Under the pieces are notes generated by a model. The model saw only the letters and a list, made by a program, of their open reading frames with translations, did not search any database and was not told the DNA's origin. Shown piece by piece: positions 1 to 11,343 of a stretch of 64,000 bases of DNA (positions are counted from its first letter, which is position 1; every line of letters begins with the position of its first letter). Both the position numbers and the translations under genes were made by a program. The stretch spans positions 1,364,001 to 1,428,000 of the forward strand of contig JAHNUO010000004.1 of assembly GCA_019787685.1 (NCBI GenBank), written 5' to 3'. This stretch comes from Chiua virens (Eukaryota > Basidiomycota > Agaricomycetes > Boletales > Boletaceae).

Positions 1-117
1 GTTCCTTCAGTTGCATGGCAGGATAACATGTCCGTCCCTTGCTGGATGATGAGGCTATATAATCGCCTCTCCTCGAGAGCAGAATGGAGGCGCAAGCATC
101 TACAGCATACTGCCGAC

Positions 118-467
118 ATGGACTCTCCGACATCCTCTTTCTACTACAATGAATTAAATCGTGCGCTCTCCGAGCAGTCTTTTGGGTTGACTCGGTACGA
201 GGTCGCAAAGCAGTGTTCGCCACACGAAGCGACTGCTGCGGTGACCTTGCTCGAGGGGACCAATATCAAAGTATCCTTGAACACTCGTGGCTATCAGGTG
301 AATGCACGTCATATTTGCGACAGTCGAATTTGCTTATCCGAACTCGTTCGTCACAGCTTGATGGCGGGCAGACATATGAGTCTATCGAGGGACTTTTGCA
401 ATCTATCAGTTCGATGTACGGGCAGAAAAGAGATGAGACAATCATCGCCAGGCTCCAAGGCCTGTAG
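118..467 (+). CDS. GSKIP-domain small protein
   Basis: Two coding exons, 118-297 and 372-467, give a 91-residue protein. The 74-base intron (298-371) starts GTGAAT, ends GGCAG and sits in phase 0. The joined product is almost entirely a GSKIP domain: an ELNRAL-x2-QSFG helix, the beta strands VTLLEG and VSLNTRGYQ, then a YESIEGLL-x-SIS-x-MY-x3-R helix. In animals this domain binds glycogen synthase kinase 3 and the PKA regulatory subunit; stand-alone fungal members are uncharacterised. The frame is open upstream to an ATG at 28, so the protein could be 30 residues longer, but similarity begins only after the ATG at 118. It is convergent with the OGFr-domain gene. Fold is fairly sure; function is inference. 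Confidence 0.72.
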
Positions 468-790
468 CGACCGCACTGTCTTTCTGGCCGTGGAGCTATC
501 AGTGCACTTTTAAAATGTGGGTGCAACCTTAAACGTCATCTTGATAACTATAACTTCGGCTAATGGCACCAAGGATCCACACCCTCGACGCTTTACATAA
601 GTCGAACTACTGGTTTTATTTATTGTGTAATATCATGTATATCCGAGTCGATAGTAATTGTCCAATAAAGAGCCGGTGACAGCAAGCTCGCACCTACCGT
701 TTACCTCCCAGTCCAATTAAGACGTAAGTACACGTCATTTAGATGCCAATGTAATAGCGGGCAAGATTGGAAACTAATCTGAATTAGAAT

Positions 791-1751
791 CTAAATGACC
801 ATATTAACGGGGAGTCGCCTAGTCGAGTGCCTAATCCCCATCGCGATCTCGTACATCTCCCTCGTGAACAGTCCCCCAGACCTTACTTTTGCAATTGCAT
901 TGCCAACCCAGTCTCGCTCATGGTCGTCCCGCATACAGTTAGCCCACCAGCGGTCCATGCTGGCCCGTATCGAGGCGGAATTGAGCATACCATGTTCACT
1001 TTGCTCGTTTAACACATGCAAAAGAAACCCGGCGTTCAAGTGTTCCATCCCCAATTCAGACAAGGATTTGAGGATGCGCGTGATACGCAGATTATTGTGT
1101 GTGTTTCCTGACCAATCAGGGGGAACATGTCGAACCAATAGAATACTCCACTCATGCTGACCCACTCACCGAGGAGATTTCGGTAACGTGGCTTGAAATC
1201 CCGAGGAGAGAGAGCACGCCCGAGTAGCCCCGACTCCGAGATCAAACGCATGCCGTAGAAGTCGAGCATCATCTTGTATGACGTGACCAAGCGGCGGATG
1301 ATCTCCTCGCTGTTCCTCATCATTCCGATTTCATGGGGTAGAAGCCGATAAGCATCCGCATTCACCCCGTCTTCTTGGATCGGAAATCTGGGCCGGTCGG
1401 CACGTCAGGAATATAGATCTGAATACCAGACGGTTGTGACGGCAGCGCTTACAGCCATTGTATGTAGGCGTGGTTCCCCTCTAGTCGACCATAGTCTGCG
1501 TACCATCTAGTCTGTCATGTGAATAGGAATGCAAACTTGATCGATCATTCTGCCACTCACTTGGAATGTATGTCATCGATTAGCAGATTATCAGGTTGAC
1601 ATCGCAGGCGATTGAGGTAGAAGAGGTAGTTGACAGATGGGTCCTTTTTAGAGTCTGATTTCGAGATCCTGGGGTAATTTGCAAGGAAGGCTGTGATATC
1701 TTGCGGCCTCGAGGCTCTGGAGTCATTGGTTGACATGATATCGCTGTTCAA
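791..1751 (-). CDS. OGFr conserved-region protein
   Basis: Four exons on the minus strand: 1561-1751, 1453-1506, 1170-1387 and 791-1107. Introns are 54, 65 and 62 bases with GT-AG ends and matching phases, giving about 259 residues. Recognised by the opioid growth factor receptor conserved region: WYADYGRLEGNHAYIQWLFP across the exon 2-3 junction, a SEEIIRRLV-x-SYKMMLDFYGM helix, then THNNLRITRILKSLSELG in exon 4. In vertebrates the domain belongs to the nuclear met-enkephalin receptor; in fungi it occurs as a short soluble protein of unknown role. There is no signal peptide or membrane segment. The start is either the ATG at 1751 or an in-frame ATG five codons later. Confidence 0.8.
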
Positions 1752-4508
1752 ATAAGCAGCGGAAATGACGGATGATGACCTGGGGGTATTTGATGCTATG
1801 CAAGTTCTGAGTCACGATTCTCCAACACACACCTTTTGCAAATGGATTAATTGGCCGGGATGAATTGGAGCGAACGGCTTTGGGCAACTGGCTGTTAGTG
1901 GCGATCGGGTACGTGCCACGTCCGAGTGAGTCGGTGATCGAAAAGGCTAAAACTTTGAAATTGCCGTGATGACGACTCGAAACAACAATTCAAAGACTGA
2001 GTACTGATTTTCTGTACCCCTGGTTCCGAGGGGTTCCTGCAGCGGTGCTGCGTCGTCCGCCGACAGCGAACTCCAGTCATCGACCTCGCGATGCCACGAC
2101 AGCCGAGGGGTTCTAGACCCGATCAAGCGCCTACACGTTGACGTCGCGATTATCGATATGAGCAGCATCACAGAAAATCGCTTTGTCAGTTCGCTGGCAA
2201 CGTGTCTGGCTCAACTGCTCCGCGTAATTTGTCCTCGTCCATCAATCATGCACTGAAGTCGACGTGCATTCAATTACCTGCCGTTTTGGAACTTGACAAG
2301 ACACTTTTCCCGAAGGGTTTAAGCACACCGGATACAACGGAGTCCTCAAATTGACGAAAATTGCCGTGAACGTTCGTCAGTGGTAAGCGGAATTTTCACA
2401 AAGACATTCCCACTCATGATGAGTCCACATTGTATCCAGTGCACAGTTATGGTTGAACGCTGATGCAGTATCGCTCCCATTCAAAGCGGGGCGGGGGAGT
2501 TTACCATGCGTGCCAAACCAGGCTTAGTCTCGCCGATAGCATCGGCCGCAGCCCTGATGCGGTGATATATCTCTTTTAATCAGACAAGGTGACCGGCGAA
2601 TCAGAGTCTCCGATTGGCATCAGCGTGGCGTTGCATGTTCTAGGAAATAACTTTCTGAAGGTTCCACCACAAACAAGGACGGACATATATGACGTATGAC
2701 ATACAATGGGCGAACCCAGAAAAGTGCATCAAAGCCAACGCGAGCCATTCTCTTTTTTCCGCTTCTATTCCACTTGTAGGATATGCTGACGAGTAACGCC
2801 ACCCTACCTCCTTACTTACCGACGCCACTGATCTTTAACAGACTGCTGAAGTCGGACCTCAGGTACGTAATCAACTCAGGCCCTCTGGAATGGATGATTG
2901 GGCAGTACTGTTTCAGACTGTTAGAGCTTTGGGTGAGCTTTGAAACAGACACCTCAGTGTATTTTACACAGCTATAAACCGAAAGTTACGGGCGAGGTTC
3001 TTGATGTCCAATATCCGTTCTCGGGTTAGATCAAGGTGGCTGAATCAGCCTCAACTCCGGTAAGTTCGCAGCAGGATAAACGTATGGTACATAGATTGAT
3101 CAGCAAAGCTTCTTGAATTCAGTGCAACACTGGAAAGCTGTAGGTCTGGATACGATTTTCGGTGTGCACACGGGTGACGCGGGTCATCGGTGCGAATTCT
3201 CGAACTGCGTAAATCCGCATGAGGACGAACGTGAGGCATGAGGGGCGGAAAAACGTCAGAACACGGATTGGCATTACACACGTGGGGGTGGATGCAGAGA
3301 GGGGAACTGTTAAAAGCTTGCGGTATTTGGGAATTAGGGGACGTCGTGACGTCTCATGAGGTAACCACCGAGGAAACGCGTCTAGATAGCATTTAGAGCG
3401 GTCGCATGGGACTGGGAAGCGCATATGTATGTGCTAAATAATGTGAAACAAAATAAAATGGTTTCTTCGAATCTGGGGTGGGAGCGAGGCCGCAAGTAAG
3501 TAGCGATCGGTGTAAACGAGAACGCTCACATAGCACGCGAGTGAGAAGAGCTTGGCTGTTGAACAGTCTCGGATTGTTTAATAAATGAAGTACTTCCCTA
3601 GTTTAACCACGGTCGGAGGAGGCATCCCACAGGATGGTTGGGCCGAACGGAATTGATCCGAGAACAAACAAGCAGTGTGGGGCAGTGGATGGATGAGCGT
3701 CGAGACCACGGAGGGTATCAGAGTGGAATGATGGATGGTGATTGGCTGGATGGGCATCGATGTGGACACGGGGGATGCTATTCGCTTAAGGGTCTAGGCT
3801 GGGAACGGAATCGAGTCTGGGCAGAGCGCCGAGCGAGACCGAGCAGCGGACATGTGATAGGCAGTGTTCCGGGGTTGCTCGCTCTGTCAGCAGCATCCGG
3901 TACGATCAACATCAGTTGCGGGGATTCACGAGGTCGCAGTAGGAGACGCGTGGATGGGACAGGGCAGGGGGACGGAGGGAAAGCGGGCGTGGCCGAGTTG
4001 AGAGGGAGATGCCGGTGGCGTTTACCCAATTTGGAACGGGGAGGGACGGGGTGAGAGCAAGGTTGTGATACGTAACAGACTAACAGCATGCTCCTGCTAT
4101 TTCCGGTATCCATGGCCCGCCCGAGGGTCCGCGGTTGGCTTGCCGATGGACATGAATGCTCACATAATCACAGGTAATAACGGAATTTGTAACTGCATCT
4201 ACAAGGAATATTTTCGGGAATTCCGGGACGCAGAAATTCAGAATCGCATGTCCTGAAAAGGGAATTCTGTTCGAACGGTGCGATGCGAATCAGCAAATCA
4301 AATATTAAGGACGGCCTTTTCGATCTCCTGCCTCCCGTCTTTCCCTCCTCACCGCCACGTCCTTCCATCCATTCCATTCCCTTTGGCTGGTTGGCTCCTA
4401 ATTGTCGTGAGTATCTTCCCTTCCATTCCTCTTATATTATCATGTCTCACCCTTGTTGTCCTTGTCTTCCCTTTATATTCTACCATCCCAGCTCAACCTG
4501 CCCCCACA
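1752..4508. other. Gene-poor interval
   Basis: No convincing exon was found in 2.7 kb. Open frames here, including one of 138 codons at 3638-4054, lack recognisable motifs and lie over equally long antisense frames. The last 250 bases before the Ecl1-like ATG are rich in C and T on the plus strand, as is common in promoters and leaders of highly expressed basidiomycete genes. Confidence 0.5.
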
Positions 4509-6145
4509 ATGGACATGAACTACGACGAGGCTTGGTGTCCCGCCTGCGATAGGCAGATCATGCCAAAACGCTTCACCGTCAACCTCGCCCAACTCCAACC
4601 CGAACAGCTCCCCGTCTCTACCTCGGATCCCGCCTCCCGTAAGTCTCGCGCTATTCTTAGTCTCCCCCACCTCATCTCTTCGCAAGCCTCTAAAACCGAC
4701 CCTTCTACCCGCCCCACCCGAACAAAGTCGGGCACCATCCGTGCAAAACCTGGCGGTCTCGTTCAAGGCACAGGCCGCGTAAAACCGAATGGCGCGCTCA
4801 AACACTCGGATTCCCAGTCCCACCCCCAGCCTCTGCCTTCCCAACCCCCCAAGCTTCGCACCGTCATTGATCAGGGTCCCATTCCCCTTTATTGCTCCGA
4901 TGACTGCAGGATGGCCGATTTGAGCAGATTCAACGGTGCTCTCCCAATTAATTACAATCCTGACCGTGCTTCGCCTCCTCTCCCACCGGTTCCCCACAAT
5001 TCTTTCGAACGTCCAATGTCATGTGACTCCGAGGACGAGTCCAGCAGTGGCTCATCACTCGACTCGTGTCTTTCCTCTTTCTCTGGCATCGGGCCCTTTT
5101 CTCCCAGTATTGCCACCCTCGCCGCCATGTATGACTTCCCTCCCTTGCCCCCTCCCCCACCAATTCTTCCTACCCAATCCAACGCCGCAGCCGACCTCGA
5201 GTTTCGCAATGACTTTCAGGGTGGCGTCATGATGGCCGCCAAGCGAATTCAAGCCGCCCTGGGTTCAGACCCTGCCGCTAAGCGTCCCACATCACGCAAC
5301 GAATTGCCTCCGCCTCAGAAACCCATCCCCGGCTGGACAGACGGCAGCGATGCTTGGCGCGAATCCGTATATTCCTTTTCTCCTCGTTCAGACTCCGTGG
5401 CAACCGTTGGTATGGCAAGCAAAACCTCTTTTGCTGCCACCTCAAGCACCGGTGTCCAGTGGACGTCCAACGACCTTGCAACATCAGGTTCCTCATCCTC
5501 TTTCCCTGCACAGTCGCGATCTTCACAACGTCTTACCCGCTCCAGCCAGTCTTACACCGACGAGCTCTATGCTAAGTATTCTCTTCCTCTATCTCGCCGT
5601 TGCGAGTCGCGGTCTGCTCTCTTCCCACCCACTACTTCAACGACTGAGGCGGATCCCCCACTGTCTCCCACCTCGACATCCTCTCGTCGCCGCAGAGAGG
5701 TTCCTCTCGTGAAGGCTGGTGCTGAAGGTCGTTTGCTCGTCCCCAACGTCACTATGCGAGCGCACAGCCAGTCTAGCCAGAGCCTTTCGTCTGCGAGTTT
5801 GTGCAGTCCCCTCAGTCGCTACCCTAGTGAGATAAGTGAGGATAGCATGTGGAACGAGCAACGCAGTCCATCGCCATCTACGTCCTCTCGACCGCAAGTA
5901 CAAGGTATGTTGTAAATATGACTCTGAAGATCGTCGCTTATCGCTCTTCAGTTCGCTCGTGGTCGTATGATAACATTAAGACATACCCTGTCATGGTGCC
6001 CCCTCCCAAGAAGGAGAAGCGCATCGAGACACGTATTGTGGACGGAAACCTCAAGGAGGTTGAAGTTGAGGTCGAAATTGTCCAGCCTCTTAAGCGGCTT
6101 TTCCTCTTCCAAGGCAAGGAAACAAGTCCTGAAAGAAAGTGGTAA
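4509..6145 (+). CDS. Ecl1-type life-span regulatory factor
   Basis: Two exons, 4509-5904 and 5952-6145, separated by a 47-base intron (GTATGT...TTCAG, phase 1), encode about 529 residues. The N-terminus MDMNYDEAWCPACDRQI supplies a C-x2-C pair, and PLYCSDDCRMADL near residue 130 supplies the second C-x3-C pair. This is the zinc-binding signature of the Ecl1 family, which extends chronological life span in fission yeast and links to stress and nutrient signalling. The rest is a long Ser/Pro-rich low-complexity region, much longer than the 80-residue yeast proteins but usual for basidiomycete members. The C-terminal exon is basic and acidic by turns (PPPKKEKRIETR, then EVEVEVEIVQPLKRLFLF). The frame is open upstream to 4278, but the Cys motif directly follows the chosen ATG. 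Confidence 0.75.
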
Positions 6146-9100
6146 ATGAGGTCCGAAATGCCATTTCCCTTGGGACGACATGAACTTATACCCACATTCC
6201 ATCTGTGGAGCGACGACGACGGTTATACCGTCAACCCACGACACATACCCTGATTTATCTCTTTCATTCATACATTCTCCTCAACACTACGCACAAACAC
6301 ACGATTGCATGAGTATCATCTGCACATTATGACCTCGTCGTCTCTCCTAATTGCGCCATATCTCTACCCCGACTTCGGCCACACGATAATGCCTGCTCTT
6401 TCGAGCAAAAACTTGGTCTCTCTGTGCCATAGGCTTGTACTTGATAATTTTTTCTCTTTCTTTTCGTTTCAATTCTGTACATCTGTACCAGTAGTTGCGC
6501 ATTTACATTACCAGTTAGCATACGGAGTTTGGACTAATAACTTTCTACTTGGGATCATCGGCATCGAGTTCTGTACGGGTTGGTTGGGTATATACTCGAT
6601 TGGCGGGCTAATGATGGTCATTATTGCCTTAGTATTTTTCTTTTCATTATGACTTATATTCTTGGCACTTTGACAATTCGCTATCGCATTGCATCGCTTT
6701 GTCGTAGGTAACGACGTACATGTTTCAGGGATTGAGAAACAGTTTACCCCTGTCATTGGGATGCTGTCATGTCTTACTCGTGCCTTGATCAGCTCCAGCC
6801 CGCAGAGGACGATGTCCGGTAATTTGAACTTGTAAAGCCTGCGGGTGTCCGTGAGCCTCTTGTTCCGCTCACTTCTAGATCCGACCAGCGCAGGTAGGCA
6901 GGCGTACGCCGCACCTCCATGGGCGTAGTAAGTTCATGAGACCATGACACACCACTGGCACTTGTCTGAAATACCTCACACTGCCCTACCCCATGCCCCA
7001 TACACTCCGCGTGCAGCATGTCGGCGGAGCCCGCCATCTTTGTACTGTCAGGTCGTGCGGACATGTTCCACAGCATGTCCAATCACCCGATCAGTTAGGT
7101 CAACTCGAATATGCCGATGAGCCTTTTGTGCCTATTCAACAAAACAGCTTGGCAAGATATGTTCCTGGGAGTCGTTGAGTGGCCGATGAGGCACAATACA
7201 TCTTCTCTTCCTCCGAACGAAGCTCGGATCTCCTTACAAAATCATGTGCGTGTGGTGTCGCACCCAATTGCGCAGCATGCCGGAACGTGGTTCCCTTGTC
7301 CCGAGTGTAGCGAATCGTTTTTGTCGCCAGGACGCATTCTGGGAATGGTTCCTCGTGACCCAACGACAGCCGTGTGTTACAGGAATGGGGCGTTCAATAA
7401 AGTGGTAGGTCCGTGCCAGGTGCCTTCCCGATGGATCAATTATTCATATGCATTATACAAGCGTTCCATCCGGGGCGCGATCCCGTCGTGGCATGTGTAA
7501 TATCATGACACGAAAACGGATACATTTCGCGCGTGCCTCAGACTCGAGGTAAATTTATGTCCCCCCTCTGTGGGGCGCCGCTCTGGTTGGCTGACGGGGG
7601 CGCAGTTGACACAACCATGTGCAGCATATTTATATTTTACGTATGGTCACCTCCAGGTCGTCAAGTCATATGTGCGTCTGTTCCGTCTTTGTCCACGAAC
7701 GCACGCTGCAAGGCTATCCGAGCGAATGACATGACGCGGCCCGGAAAATCATATGTTTAACATTGTCACAGGGGGAAGGTGGGTTTTTGCCGTGATGTCG
7801 GAAGGCTACTCCCGGCCAAGGCTTCCCGTGTCGGACCTGGCTTTCCTGTCCGGTGAATTAGGCGCTTAACAATGCTTCTTCATCGGGCAAACACGGCTTT
7901 CAGGATTTCACAAGCTTGAGGAAACTTGTTCCCTGTCAAGTTAAAACGCGTGGGGACGCATACCAACGAGCACTCAAGTAATCACCCCAAGTGCGAGGCT
8001 TCTCAGCAAGCGAATGGCAAAGCCCGCGGGGCTGCAGTGACTGTCAATCTCATTCACATCGGGCATAAACACATTTTCTGCTACCTTTCATTGATGTCTT
8101 CATATAAAATAAGGGACTAACCCCATGAACGCGTCCGTCGTACGCAATGATCGTGGAGCGAGCTGCATGTCTGTCGTTCGTGTGACGCCTTCTGCAGGAG
8201 TGCGGTAAACCTCGTTGAACTAATGTGATATCTTAGGCTTCGCTCTTGCTTCAACGCAAGGTTCACGGCTGTGCAGGTGTGGGGCAGCCAGGGAATCGAA
8301 TTCGCACGTCAGACTAAGCTTGCCTCCACGGGTGCTTCTAATCTGGCGCGACGAGTCAGGCATGCCACCAAAAGTAGCCACAAGTTCGACAAAGATGTAA
8401 CATCACCATACGAGAGGTTTACGAAAATCGTGCAAAGTACCAGGTCAGGCTGTCATCGTGACATCGTGGGTGGCCCATCTGCACGTACCTTGACGCGAAT
8501 AGGCCATAAAGTCGCCGGCGCCGCCGGATTAGAAGACAGTTACGGACGTTATTTGTCTCTTGCACGAGCTCATGACACATTGTGCATCGTGTGCACAAGG
8601 TTTGCTTCCTCAGCGAGACATATTTATCGAGTGCGTGAGACCGTGGAAGGGGCGTGCGGGAGGAGATAGTGGTTACCATGATTACCGACTCTGAGTAACA
8701 GCCGTATGTACGATTGGGTACCGTGTGCCATCAGTAGGAGATCTGTCTTGGCCTGTGAGTGAGATCGAGGCATGCTATAATCACTCACCTCAGTGATATC
8801 ACCGAACGCATGTGGACGGTGTGATGTTGTCTGGGCAACAACATTGACTGATTCGGACTCTCCTGGGTGAAGAAAACGTGCCATAAAGGGGTGTCATGGT
8901 TGCTTACCGCTAGCACTTCTGAGGACTAAGATAAAGTCGGAAAAATCCCACACCTGTGAAGTCATGTATTGAGTTGGATAGAGAAGAGGTAGTCCCACTG
9001 TGCCCAAAATGACCACGGAAATACCCTTTGTTTCGAAATAGAAAACCAGGGGTGTCGAGATGAGAGAAAAAAGAGCGACCCTGCTGCGTGACTTAAAAGG

Positions 9101-10099
9101 AGACGGATAAAGTCAGCCGGGGGATGTACTCGAACGTGTTGCACGAAGAGACATAAAAATTTATTGCCAAGGGTCCCATTCGCGGAGTCTTGTTGATACC
9201 ACAATGTTGGGCTTCTCGAATCCTTTGTTTTCATTGATTTCTTTGTGGCAGATCCTCTTCCTACAGGCGACGGCTGACGCGCACGCTAAGCGAGAGGGCG
9301 CAATCTGTGAGACGGAAGAGAACTGGGACCCGTGCGAGACACGTTCTTTTTTTTCTTCTGGGGATTGCTTCTCTCGGTGTTTGCCTTTTCAGCCTGTGGT
9401 TGCTGGCCTGATCGCCGGTCCCTTCGAGACTTGGTGGCATTTGATAAAAAAAGCCTCATAGACAGGTAACCTCTCTGATATGAAGATGGCAGTTTTCGGA
9501 TCCCGGTGGCTGACGCCAATGTCGCTGCTTCTCTCACCAGAAGTATAAAATGAACCACCTGCATCAACCCCGGATGACCTGTGGTTCAACAGCTGCGTTA
9601 TTCCAGATCAGCGCCCCTCAGTTTTTTTGCCAGCGAGGATAATCTAGCTGTTCATGAGTTTTCATCTTCCCCACGATGAGAAGCTATTCATAGGGTGAGA
9701 TAACCTTTGATCGATAACCCAATTTTACACAAAGTTCAATTCCTCTCTCTAGGTCCTCTTTATCGTCACATTGAGTCACTGACGGACCTTTGTTACGACG
9801 ATCGAGCAACGTGTTGGCTCACGAGCTGCCGAGACTACATGGCAAAGCGAACAAAACAGGAGGGTGTGTCGTTATGTTTTCCACGATGATGCAGCTGACC
9901 GCAGATCTAACATATATGATATATGATAGCGCATCGACATCGATAACCAATCAAGATGCTGATGAGTCGCAACCGAATGGTGGACAGGATACCGGATTCG
10001 GATCAAGATCCGCACTCCGCCCCATCGCCACTATAAGGGATTGCCACAAATCCCTATCATCCACACCACCGTGTCTTGGTCATCGATTTAGCGTATACA
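6146..10099. other. Gene-poor interval with one secreted-like ORF
   Basis: Nearly 4 kb without a gene I can support. The stretch after the Ecl1 stop (6146-6650) is AT-rich and is probably 3' UTR. Frames at 7111-7500 and 8271-8669 have no recognisable domain. The one frame with some merit is listed separately at 9204-9461. Confidence 0.45.
9204..9461 (+). CDS. Possible small secreted protein (85 aa)
   Basis: An intronless frame of 85 codons starts at an ATG in ACCACAATG context. Its first 26 residues look like a signal peptide: a short polar start, a hydrophobic stretch (LFSLISLWQILFLQ) and a small-residue ATADA cleavage context. The remainder carries four cysteines. A TATA-like CATAAAAATT lies about 50 bases upstream. 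I recognise no family, and an overlapping antisense frame of similar length weakens the case. It could be a small secreted protein or chance. Confidence 0.2.
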   Translation: MLGFSNPLFSLISLWQILFLQATADAHAKREGAICETEENWDPCETRSFFSSGDCFSRCLPFQPVVAGLIAGPFETWWHLIKKAS

Positions 10100-10701
10100 A
10101 TGGTGAGTTGCGCGATATGACGTTCCACTCGTCCCCATGTGCTGATACGTCTTTTAGGGTGTTAAAGTCGAGAAGATTACGCCTGGAGACGGCATCAACT
10201 ATCCAAAGGCCGGGGGTGTGTCCTTCTCGCCCACCATCCCGAACGAGAACCTATTACTGATGTCGCATCAGATAAGGTAAAGATACACTATGTGGGTACC
10301 ATCGAAGGCGGAGACGAGCACGGCAAGAAATTCGACTCGAGCAGGGATCGGTACGTTCATGTTCACCACTCCGTGTCGCTGATCCTCACCATCGGCCGTC
10401 AGCAAGGAGCCTTTTATGACCGAAATTGGCGTTGGTAAGGTTATCAAAGGATGGGACGAGGGTGGGTGACTGCATTCACTCGAGGCTCATCAGGTCTCAT
10501 CTCCCGCAGGCGTCCCACAATTATCGATCGGTGAAAAAGCAAACTTCATCATTACCCCAGATTACGTCGGTATCCGGTCTCTCTTCGAATCGCATTTTCT
10601 GAAGACGATGACTACAGGCATATGGCACCCGGGGATTCCCCCCTGTAATTCCGCCAAACTCGACGTTGAAATTTGAGGTGGAATTACTCAAGATCAATTG
10701 A
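10100..10701 (+). CDS. FKBP12-type peptidyl-prolyl isomerase
   Basis: Six coding exons: 10100-10102 (the ATG alone), 10158-10215, 10272-10350, 10403-10461, 10510-10565 and 10618-10701, giving 112 residues. It is a single FKBP domain with the expected ligand-pocket motifs in order: VKIHYVGT, KFDSSRDR, PFMTEIGVGKVIKGWDEGVP, TPDYAYG, GFPPVIPPNSTLKFEVELLK. FKBP12 catalyses proline cis-trans isomerisation and is the intracellular receptor for FK506 and rapamycin. Compared with yeast and human FKBP12, a few extra residues (GGDEHG) precede the KFDSS motif. The last intron must start GTCGGT at 10566 to keep the conserved DYAYG in frame, an unusual donor. Cytosolic: no signal peptide. Confidence 0.92.
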
Positions 10702-11343
10702 TGACCTTGTATGCAACGAGCCCTTTTTTGTCTAGCGGTTTGCGGTTGCCTTGTTCTGTACCTCGATTGTTAATTTTGTGTTGTCTATCCACCCCCTTAC
10801 ACCCGGAGTGAGCGCTCGGCGCAGTTTACAACGAACCTTGATGGATAGATGATCCAGTATGAAATCTAGAGTCGGCCTTTGAGGTCTCGTTGCATCGATT
10901 TCTGAGGTCCCCGTACCACTGCCTTGGAAGACAGACTTGATGGACCACACCTGATTCTTCCGCTGTTGATCGATAGATCACCCGTGAATGAGCGCTGAGC
11001 ACCGATCACCGGATCTTTTTATTTCTTTACCCCTGCTGCAGCAAGTACATCGATTCTGACGAGTTCACAGTCGTCGAACTGGTGCTCGATTCTGTCACAT
11101 AGTGACACCATCTAGCATGTCCGATACTTGGATTAGTCGAGTAGATTCTGTCATAATTCGTGACAGCTAAAAACATCGTCGGGCGACATTGCATCCAGCG
11201 CCTAAGCAAATTACAAAAACAATTATGTCTGTGCCTTATCATGATTATGTACCTACATGTGCTCCGAAGAGACGGAAATTGACGGTGCAATTGACCCGTA
11301 TATATAGCTACGGATCGGAAGATAATGCACAAGTACGTTCGGC
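10702..11343. other. Convergent intergenic region
   Basis: 640 bases between the FKBP stop and the end of the H15 gene on the other strand. I see no gene or RNA here; both 3' UTRs must lie in it. Confidence 0.5.

Noticed and set aside
3638..4054. 138-codon plus-strand frame
   Set aside because: Gly/Arg-rich composition driven by local GC content, no domain, and an antisense frame of similar length over the same bases.
4278..4508. N-terminal extension of the Ecl1-like frame
   Set aside because: The extension is pyrimidine-rich leader; the Cys motif of the family begins right after the ATG at 4509.
6305..6652. 115-codon hydrophobic frame after the Ecl1-like gene
   Set aside because: Sits in AT-rich 3' flank; hydrophobicity follows from T-rich sequence, and no family is recognised.
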